A stretch of DNA of 11,143 bases from Flemingiibacterium sp045579105 (GTDB lineage: Bacteria; Bacillota; Clostridia; Oscillospirales; CAG-272): the NCBI GenBank assembly GCA_045579105.1, contig JAZNLM010000003.1, positions 1-11,143 on the forward strand, written 5' to 3'. Position numbers and translations under genes: made by a program. Below, piece by piece: positions 6,152 to 11,143 of this stretch. Within the stretch, counting starts at the first letter, position 1. Each line of letters begins with the position of its first letter. The notes under the pieces are model-generated. The model worked only from the letters and a program-made list of their open reading frames with translations, was not told the origin of the DNA and searched no databases.

Positions 6152-7132
6152 ATGAAAAAACTCGACTATAAAATTGCTCTTGCGCCGATGGCGGGGGTTA
6201 CCGACCACGCATTCCGCGATATATGCAAAAACCTTGGAGCAGAGCTTATGTTCACAGAAATGCTCTCCGCCAAGGCGATACATTTTGAAGATAAAAAGAC
6301 AGCCGTTCTTGGCGAACTCTTTGATAATGAGCCGACGGGCGTACAGCTTTTCGGAAGTGAGCCTGATATAATGGCAGAGGCAGCGGCAAAGGTTGCGAGC
6401 GCATCATATAGGCACTGCCGAACGAAAAATCTCCCTAGAAGCATTGACATAAATATGGGATGCCCCGCACCGAAGGTTGCAAACAATGGCGAAGGCTCGG
6501 GACTTCTCAAAACCCCCGACATTGCCGGCCAAATCGTTAAAAAGGTGAAATGTGCAGTCAGTGAAGTCGCGCCGGATATGCCCGTTACGGTGAAAATGCG
6601 TATCGGCTGGGATGAGGCACATATAATAGGTTTGGATTTCGCAAAGCGTATGGCGGATATGGGCGCAGATGCCATCTGTGTACACGGACGAACCCGAGAG
6701 GGGAGATTTTCGGCACCGATAAATTTTGATGAGATAGCGCGCATTAAAGCGGCACTTGACGTGCCCGTCATAGCAAACGGTGAAATTTTCTGCGCCGCAG
6801 ATGCTATGCGTATGTTTGCGCGTACGGGGTGTGATGCCGTTATGATTGGACGCGGCGCTATGGGAAATCCGTGGATTTTCTCGGAGATACATGCCGCGCT
6901 TGACGGCAAAGTTTACACGCCGCCCACCGACCACGAACGCATAGAAACCGCGCTAAAACAGCTCGACACGGCTATCGCCGAAAAGGGCGAGCATCTTGCG
7001 GTACTTCAGTCTCGCGGACAGCTTTCATGGTATCTTAAAGGTATCCGAGGCGCATCGGGCGCGAGAAGTGCGCTTAACATGGCAAACACGCGCGAAGAGA
7101 TGCGCGCGATACTTTTATCCGTGGTTTCTTAA
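6152..7132 (+). CDS. dus: tRNA-dihydrouridine synthase (DusB-like)
   Basis: FMN enzyme that reduces specific uridines of tRNA to dihydrouridine with NAD(P)H, in the cytoplasm. The 326 residues have the normal family length and the motifs in order: APMAGVTDHAFR (11-22), FTEMLSAKA (34-42), VQLFGSEP (64-71), DINMGCPAPKV (99-109) with catalytic Cys104, VTVKMRIGWD (145-154) with Lys148, CVHGRTREG (176-184) with His178, IANGEIF (207-213) and MIGRGAMGNPWIF (231-243), the last two binding the FMN phosphate. Nothing essential is missing. The start is the ATG at 6152, with AGGA 5 bases upstream. Only 32 bases separate its stop from the sigma gene, with no terminator, so sigma is probably read from the dus promoter. 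Which tRNA positions it modifies cannot be told from sequence. Confidence 0.96.
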   Translation: MKKLDYKIALAPMAGVTDHAFRDICKNLGAELMFTEMLSAKAIHFEDKKTAVLGELFDNEPTGVQLFGSEPDIMAEAAAKVASASYRHCRTKNLPRSIDINMGCPAPKVANNGEGSGLLKTPDIAGQIVKKVKCAVSEVAPDMPVTVKMRIGWDEAHIIGLDFAKRMADMGADAICVHGRTREGRFSAPINFDEIARIKAALDVPVIANGEIFCAADAMRMFARTGCDAVMIGRGAMGNPWIFSEIHAALDGKVYTPPTDHERIETALKQLDTAIAEKGEHLAVLQSRGQLSWYLKGIRGASGARSALNMANTREEMRAILLSVVS

Positions 7133-7146
7133 CATTCAGCATAGGT

Positions 7147-7154
7147 AAAGGAGG
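7147..7154 (+). promoter_or_regulatory. Ribosome-binding site of the sigma gene, placed far from a TTG start
   Basis: AAAGGAGG is a full-strength SD, but its end is 10 bases before the TTG at 7165, longer than usual. No ATG or GTG in frame is better placed. TTG plus long spacing suggests deliberately low sigma synthesis. Confidence 0.7.
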
Positions 7155-7164
7155 CGAAGCCGAC

Positions 7165-7764
7165 TTGTCAGATAAACAATTTAATACGTGCGAGGAGGAC
7201 CGCCTCATAAGGGCCGCACAGAACGGTGACAGCGCGGCGTTCGGAGTGATAGTGAAGCTATACGAAAAGCTTGTTTATAATTCTGTGCGTTTGAAGGTTT
7301 TGAGCGATGAAGATGCTCTTGACGTGTCGCAAAATGTGTTCATCAAGGTTTGGCGTTCAATCGGAAGCTACCGCGGCGACTGTCGGTTTTCAACGTGGGT
7401 GTATAAGATATGCCAGAATGCATGTTTGGATTTTCTCCGACATCAAAAGGCGACAGCAACCGAGGCGATACCTACATATAAGGACAAGGACGGCGATGAG
7501 ATTGAGCTCGAGTTTGCCGATGAGAGCGTGAATGCTTCGCCTGAACGTATGATTGAGCGTCGAGAGAAGGTAATGCTTGTACGTGACGCGATGTCAAAAC
7601 TCACGCCTGATGCACGTGAGATAATAGAGCTTCGTGATATGGAAGGCTATTCTTACGAAGCTATCGCCGAAATGAAAGGGCTTGAGGTCGGAACAGTCAA
7701 GTCAAGGCTTAACAGAGCAAGGCTGCAGCTCAAGGCACTTTTGTGTGAGGTATATATTCCGTAA
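7165..7764 (+). CDS. ECF (extracytoplasmic function) RNA polymerase sigma factor
   Basis: Directs RNA polymerase to a stress or envelope regulon when released from its anti-sigma factor. The 199 residues hold only regions 2 and 4, as in the ECF group. Region 2 (about 24-93) includes DALDVSQNVFIKVWRSI and FSTWVYKICQNACLDFLR. An acidic linker follows (about 106-120). Region 4 (about 140-192) has the helix-turn-helix YSYEAIAEMKGLEVGTVKSRLNRAR for -35 recognition. The start codon is TTG. The next gene encodes a zinc-motif membrane anti-sigma factor, the standard partner. No ECF-type promoter is seen upstream of this gene, although one lies just downstream (7792-7819), so its basal supply probably comes from dus read-through. 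The specific ECF subgroup is not assigned. Confidence 0.95.
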   Translation: MSDKQFNTCEEDRLIRAAQNGDSAAFGVIVKLYEKLVYNSVRLKVLSDEDALDVSQNVFIKVWRSIGSYRGDCRFSTWVYKICQNACLDFLRHQKATATEAIPTYKDKDGDEIELEFADESVNASPERMIERREKVMLVRDAMSKLTPDAREIIELRDMEGYSYEAIAEMKGLEVGTVKSRLNRARLQLKALLCEVYIP

Positions 7765-7791
7765 AATTTTTTAAGAATTTTCGAAAAACAT

Positions 7792-7819
7792 GGAACAAAA
7801 TTGATTTTGCTTCGTCTAA
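7792..7819 (+). promoter_or_regulatory. ECF-type promoter between the sigma and anti-sigma genes
   Basis: GGAAC (7792-7796), a 16-base spacer rich in A/T, then CGTCTAA (7813-7819). This has the standard ECF form, an AAC-type -35 with a CGTC-type -10, at the usual spacing. A TTTTCGAAAA palindrome and A/T tracts lie just upstream (7765-7790) and could act as an UP element. Transcription would start near 7825, giving a leader of about 50 bases before the anti-sigma ATG. It is most simply the autoregulated promoter of the adjacent sigma factor. Confidence 0.8.
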
Positions 7820-7875
7820 TGAGTACGGATAATAATGCGGCGGGAATAAAACCGACGTGAAAGGATAAAATTTTT

Positions 7876-8784
7876 ATGTTACTGAACAAAAAAGAGCCGA
7901 GCTGTGATGATATTCGAGAGCTTATATTCGACTATATTGACGGTGAGCTTGATGCTTCAGAGGCGGCACTTCTTGAAATGCATATCGCCGACTGCGAGGC
8001 GTGCGCGAAGGAACTCGAGGAAAGAAAAGAACTCCTTTCTCTCGTTAAGAGCTCTTCGTCAGAAGTACCGTCTGAGCTTTACGGCAGGGTTATGGCAGAA
8101 GTTGTGAAAACACCGCAGAACGCCAAGATACTAAAGCCCAAAATGCGCATAAAGCCTTGGATGAGCACTGCTGTTGCGGCTTGTGCAGCGATTGTCATAA
8201 TCGTTGCCGGCAGGGGATATCTCTTCGGCGGTACTGAAAATCTCGATGCGGCGCCTGATATGGCTCGTTCAGGCGACGCGGCAGAAGATATTATAGCAGA
8301 AGATATGAATGCCAACGTTGGTGTTCAAGAACCGTCCGGCGAAATGAACTATTCGGGGATTGAACTTGACGGTGATAATACCCATATGGTGATTGAGAGC
8401 ACAGATGCATACTCGGGCTATTCGCCCTCGCACGGAGCTATGCCTGCAAAACCCAATACCTTGGAAGATACTGCTGATTATACATCCGCACAGTTGCTAG
8501 ACGGTGTTTTCGAAACCTACAAAAGCGATGACGGAGCGCTCCTCGTCTGCAATTACTCCAACGTAGCAGACGTTCTTCCAGAGGGCGAGGGCGAGCTTTC
8601 GGAGATTTACTTCGGAGTAGGCGCAAGCGTTATTCGATACGTTGTTTCAGATAATGCCGAGGTCGTGTTCACGGGATATATCAAGTTGCTTGAATCGCTT
8701 GACGCTGATTTCAGAGCGACAGTACCCGAAGGTGCGGAATTCTCCTCATGCGAGATATTCCTTATAACTGATGTGAAAGAGTAA
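7876..8784 (+). CDS. Membrane anti-sigma factor with zinc-motif (zf-HC2/ZAS-like) N-terminus
   Basis: Holds the preceding sigma factor inactive at the membrane and releases it on an outside signal. The N-terminal 60 residues form the anti-sigma domain with the H-x3-C-x2-C motif (H36, C40, C43) and an upstream C10. One membrane helix follows at about 97-112, giving N-in/C-out topology. The outer part (about 113-302) starts with an acidic, low-complexity stretch (about 122-205) and ends in a compact domain of about 95 residues that I do not recognise, with two cysteines (C225, C292) that might form a disulfide. The ATG at 7876 has AAAGGA about 10 bases upstream. It lies 111 bases after sigma, separated by the ECF promoter, and one base before the phosphoesterase gene. 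No protease-site motif can be assigned, so the sensing mechanism is open. Confidence 0.9.
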   Translation: MLLNKKEPSCDDIRELIFDYIDGELDASEAALLEMHIADCEACAKELEERKELLSLVKSSSSEVPSELYGRVMAEVVKTPQNAKILKPKMRIKPWMSTAVAACAAIVIIVAGRGYLFGGTENLDAAPDMARSGDAAEDIIAEDMNANVGVQEPSGEMNYSGIELDGDNTHMVIESTDAYSGYSPSHGAMPAKPNTLEDTADYTSAQLLDGVFETYKSDDGALLVCNYSNVADVLPEGEGELSEIYFGVGASVIRYVVSDNAEVVFTGYIKLLESLDADFRATVPEGAEFSSCEIFLITDVKE

Positions 8785-8785
8785 A

Positions 8786-9697
8786 ATGAGAAAAATGATA
8801 TGGTTTTATATAGGCGGCGCACTTATCTGCGCCGCTTTGGCTTTAACTGCAACTTCAAACAGAATAAAGGTAAGGGAATATAGCATTTCATCGCCCAAAC
8901 TCCACCGTTCTTTTACTGCGGTACAGATTAGTGACGTTCACGAATCAAAGTACGGCAAAAATCAGAAAAAGCTTATTGACACAGTAAAAGACGCTTCTCC
9001 AGACGTTATTTTCATAACGGGTGATATGGTAGAAGACGACAAGAGCGATGAGCCGAAGGATAGCTCATTCGACAAGGAGAATCCTTCACGCGTGCTTATC
9101 GAGGCGTTAGTTGAAATCGCTCCCTGCTATATGGTGCTCGGAAATCACGAGGCGAGTATACCTAATATCGACCATATTTGCAAAGAACTTGAGAAAATGG
9201 GCGTTGTACTTCTGCATCGGGCTTCGCGAAAAACCATACTTGACGATGTTCTCCTTTGTGGCGTATGCGACCCTTATTTCTTTAAAGACGAGATACACCA
9301 TAACAATCTTGCCGAGCGCTTCGCCGAAGATGCGGCAAGGGTAAGTCCGACACTTACCAAATGGCGTGAGGTTTTGTCGGAGGAATTCTCTGATATTGCA
9401 GAGCACGAAGGTTTTACGGTTTTGCTTTCACACCGTCCCGAGGAGTATGAGATTTACCGCACGCTTGGATTTGACGCGGTTTTTTCGGGACACGCTCACG
9501 GGGGACAATGGCGATTGCCGCCGTTTATCAACGGCGTTTACGCGCCTCATCAGGGCATTTTTCCGAGCCACGCAGGCGGTGTTTACGAGTATGATGGATT
9601 TACCCACGTAGTATCGCGAGGACTCTCTAAAAAGCGTATGGTACGTATATTCAATCGTCCCGAGGTTTGCGTGGTTAAATTTGAGAGGGAAGAATAA
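8786..9697 (+). CDS. Membrane-anchored calcineurin-like metallophosphoesterase (YkuE/YaeI type)
   Basis: Binuclear-metal phosphoesterase, probably anchored outside the membrane by an uncleaved N-terminal helix (about 5-22). All metal ligands are visible: D50-V-H52, GD80, GNH (N120, H121), H216 in LSHRPE, and GHAHGG (H236, H238). The 303-residue length fits the YkuE/YaeI group. In that group lipid-linked or cell-wall nucleotide-sugar substrates have been proposed; the substrate here is unknown. The ATG at 8786 follows the anti-sigma stop by one base and has only a weak SD (AAAGAG), so translation is likely coupled. It should share the ECF promoter at 7792, which makes it the likeliest local target of the sigma factor. 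A terminator follows 10 bases after its stop. Confidence 0.92.
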   Translation: MRKMIWFYIGGALICAALALTATSNRIKVREYSISSPKLHRSFTAVQISDVHESKYGKNQKKLIDTVKDASPDVIFITGDMVEDDKSDEPKDSSFDKENPSRVLIEALVEIAPCYMVLGNHEASIPNIDHICKELEKMGVVLLHRASRKTILDDVLLCGVCDPYFFKDEIHHNNLAERFAEDAARVSPTLTKWREVLSEEFSDIAEHEGFTVLLSHRPEEYEIYRTLGFDAVFSGHAHGGQWRLPPFINGVYAPHQGIFPSHAGGVYEYDGFTHVVSRGLSKKRMVRIFNRPEVCVVKFEREE

Positions 9698-9707
9698 TTT
9701 GTTATAT

Positions 9708-9736
9708 GGGCGACCAACGGTCGCCCTTTATATTTC
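9708..9736 (+). terminator. Intrinsic terminator after the sigma/phosphoesterase operon
   Basis: GGGCGACC (9708-9715), three-base loop, GGTCGCCC (9719-9726), then TTTATATTT. The stem is 8 perfect GC-rich pairs. The U tract is interrupted by A, so termination may be incomplete. It separates this operon from the transketolase promoter. Confidence 0.85.
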
Positions 9737-9783
9737 GGATTGTATAATAGCTATAAAGAGCGCGATATTTGCCTAAAATCCCC

Positions 9784-9812
9784 TTGACAAAACATAGCGT
9801 TTGGTGTATAAT
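9784..9812 (+). promoter_or_regulatory. Consensus sigma-A promoter of the transketolase operon
   Basis: Perfect TTGACA (9784-9789), 17 bases, perfect TATAAT (9807-9812). The transcript would start near 9820 with a leader of about 55 bases. I see no CRE-like site or riboswitch in the leader. This is the strongest promoter in the window and fits the optimised codon use of the genes it drives. Confidence 0.93.
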
Positions 9813-9875
9813 AATTTTAGGTATGTATATTAACGCATATCGCGTAAAAATAAATCTCCGAGGAGGAATAAAATA

Positions 9876-10715
9876 ATGGTTGAATCTCGCAAAAAAGAGC
9901 TTTCGCGCATAGCTTATCAGATTCGCCGCGGTGCGCTTGACGCTGTTTATTCTGCAGCGAGCGGACATCCGGGTGGATCCCTTTCTATCGCAGAAATTCT
10001 TACTTATCTCTACTTTGAGGAAATGAACGTTGATCCCAAGGATCCGAAGAAGGTTGATCGCGATCGCTTCGTACTTTCCAAGGGCCACGCTTCCCCCGGT
10101 ATTTATTCCGCACTTGCTCATCGCGGATTTTTTCCAGTTGAAGACCTTAAGACCTTCCGTCAGCACGACAGCGTGCTCCAGGGTCACCCTGATATGAAGC
10201 ATATCCCCGGTGTTGATATGACCACCGGTTCTCTCGGTCTTGGCATTTCCGCAGCTTGCGGTATGGCTCTCCGCGCAAAGCTTAATGGCTACAACAACCG
10301 TGTTTGGACTGTACTTGGCGACGGTGAGTGCGAAGAAGGTCAGGTTTGGGAGGCCGCTATGTTCGCTGCTCACTACAAGCTCGACAATCTCTGCGCTTTT
10401 GTTGACTGGAACGGACTCCAGATCGACGGTCCTATCGATGAGGTTATCAGCCCCGCTCCGTTTGAGGCAAAGTTTGAGGCATTCGGTTGGAACGTAATTT
10501 CAATCGACGCTCACAATCTCGACGAGATCGAGGCAGCTGTAAACGCCGCAAAGGCTTGCAAAGGTAAGCCCACCGCAATTATCGCAAAGTCTACCAAGGG
10601 TAAGGGCATTTCCTATATGGAAAACAACGTGTCGTGGCACGGTGCGGCGCCTAAGACAGAGCAGTATGAGCAGGGCGCGGCTGAGCTTGATGCTGTTATT
10701 GCATCTTTGAACTAA
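9876..10715 (+). CDS. Transketolase, N-terminal (thiamine-diphosphate-binding) subunit
   Basis: First half of a split transketolase, which moves two-carbon ketol units between sugar phosphates in the non-oxidative pentose phosphate pathway. The 279 residues match the PP domain of the fused enzyme: GHPGGSLS (30-37, His31), SKGHASPG (68-75, His71), GHPDMKHIPGVDMTTGSLG (103-121), and the thiamine diphosphate motif from GDGECEEGQVWEA (148-160) to Asn179. The ATG at 9876 has AGGAGG nine bases upstream. The gene ends 15 bases before its partner subunit gene. Lysine is mostly AAG and codons look selected for high expression, unlike the AAA-rich neighbours. The split form is normal in Clostridia and archaea. 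A transaldolase-independent or 1-deoxyxylulose role is less likely from the motif pattern. Confidence 0.96.
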   Translation: MVESRKKELSRIAYQIRRGALDAVYSAASGHPGGSLSIAEILTYLYFEEMNVDPKDPKKVDRDRFVLSKGHASPGIYSALAHRGFFPVEDLKTFRQHDSVLQGHPDMKHIPGVDMTTGSLGLGISAACGMALRAKLNGYNNRVWTVLGDGECEEGQVWEAAMFAAHYKLDNLCAFVDWNGLQIDGPIDEVISPAPFEAKFEAFGWNVISIDAHNLDEIEAAVNAAKACKGKPTAIIAKSTKGKGISYMENNVSWHGAAPKTEQYEQGAAELDAVIASLN

Positions 10716-10716
10716 T

Positions 10717-10721
10717 GGAGG
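10717..10721 (+). promoter_or_regulatory. Ribosome-binding site deciding the second transketolase start
   Basis: GGAGG is 3 bases before an ATG at 10725 and 9 bases before the in-frame ATG at 10731. Only the second has workable spacing, so translation should begin at 10731. Confidence 0.75.
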
Positions 10722-10730
10722 TAGATGAAA

Positions 10731-11143
10731 ATGGCAGATAAAATAGCTACTCGTGAAGCATATGGCGCGGCTCTTGCAGAGTTCGGCGCAAAATACGACA
10801 AGCTTGTAGTTCTCGACGCAGACCTTGCGGCGGCTACCAAGACGGGCGTTTTCAAAAAGGCGTTCCCCGACAGATTTTTTGACTGCGGTATCGCAGAGGG
10901 CAATATGATGGTTGTTGCGGCTGGTCTTTCCACTGCAGGCTTCATTCCGTTTGCGAGCACCTTTGCAATGTTCGCGGCAGGCAGAGCGTTCGAACAAGTT
11001 CGCAATGCTATCGGCTATCCGCATCTCAACGTAAAAATCGGCGCAACTCACGGCGGTATCTCCGTTGGTGAGGACGGTGCTACCCACCAGTGCCTCGAGG
11101 ACTTCGGTACTATGCGTACAATCCCCGGCATGGTAGTTATGCA
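10731..11143 (+). CDS. Transketolase, C-terminal (pyrimidine-binding) subunit, 3' end missing
   Basis: Partner of the preceding gene; the two subunits together form the active site. The 137 residues present cover most of the Pyr domain. They include RFFDCGIAEGNMM (48-60), with the conserved Glu56 that activates thiamine diphosphate, then FASTFAMFAAGRAFEQVR (74-91) and SVGEDGATHQCLEDFGTMR (111-129), all typical of split transketolases. The ATG at 10731 is chosen over 10725 on SD spacing; the choice changes the protein by only two residues (M-K). The gene runs off the right edge, so the C-terminal domain is not seen. It shares the promoter and the codon bias of the first subunit gene. Confidence 0.95.
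   Translation, partial: MADKIATREAYGAALAEFGAKYDKLVVLDADLAAATKTGVFKKAFPDRFFDCGIAEGNMMVVAAGLSTAGFIPFASTFAMFAAGRAFEQVRNAIGYPHLNVKIGATHGGISVGEDGATHQCLEDFGTMRTIPGMVVM

Noticed and set aside
6166..6909. Long minus-strand reading frame (247 codons) opposite dus.
   Set aside because: It lies fully within dus, whose family motifs are complete. The antisense translation shows no family features, and no SD or promoter was evident.
7765..7791. A/T-rich inverted repeats after the sigma gene as a possible terminator.
   Set aside because: The stem has almost no G or C and no hairpin followed by a U tract. It fits better as upstream A/T tracts of the ECF promoter.
9743..9748. A second TATAAT just after the terminator.
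   Set aside because: No -35-like hexamer lies 16-18 bases upstream, since that position falls in the terminator stem. The consensus promoter at 9784 explains transcription.
9702..10373. Minus-strand reading frame (223 codons) across the transketolase promoter region and 5' half.
   Set aside because: It reads through the terminator, the consensus promoter and the strongly codon-biased transketolase gene. Such frames arise easily opposite biased genes.
10500..11087. Minus-strand reading frame (195 codons) across the two transketolase genes.
   Set aside because: It is antisense to both conserved subunit genes and their SD and shows no recognisable domain.

Overview
The window reads as ordinary chromosome of an anaerobic, probably spore-forming member of the Clostridia (Ruminococcaceae/Oscillospiraceae-like; inferred from gene content, not from a marker gene). 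Supporting signs are a transketolase split into two genes, a flavin-dependent thymidylate synthase with a cysteine-rich tail, a LysM-GH18 enzyme of the spore YaaH/SleL type with no signal peptide, strong Shine-Dalgarno sequences and textbook sigma-A promoters. I see no mobile element, phage gene, CRISPR array, tRNA or rRNA.

Layout. (i) 1-2225, minus strand: a tight operon wecG/tagA-like glycosyltransferase -> thyX -> SpoU/TrmH-family RNA methyltransferase (its end lies beyond the left edge). Both junctions are 4-base ATGA overlaps, and the operon starts from a near-consensus extended -10 promoter. (ii) 2310-4773, plus strand: a large nuclease-helicase with an N-terminal Cas4/RecB-like PD-(D/E)XK domain joined to an XPD/DinG-type Fe-S helicase. 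(iii) 4774-6027, minus strand: the LysM-LysM-GH18 spore-type gene. Its stop codon touches the helicase stop codon with no base between. (iv) 6152-9697, plus strand: dus (tRNA dihydrouridine synthase), an ECF sigma factor, its zinc-motif membrane anti-sigma factor and a membrane-anchored YkuE-like metallophosphoesterase, closed by a terminator. (v) 9784-11143, plus strand: the two transketolase subunit genes behind a perfect TTGACA-N17-TATAAT promoter; the second is cut by the right edge.

Two regulatory features go beyond routine annotation. First, the two divergent intergenic regions (before the helicase and before dus) share a 25-bp dyad with nearly the same sequence, at the same distance from a -10 box. 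This suggests one unknown regulator, or an unusual promoter class, controlling both units. Second, a clear ECF-type promoter (GGAAC-N16-CGTCTAA) lies between the sigma gene and the anti-sigma gene, not before the sigma gene. Active sigma would therefore raise its own inhibitor and the phosphoesterase without raising itself, while basal sigma comes from read-through of dus.
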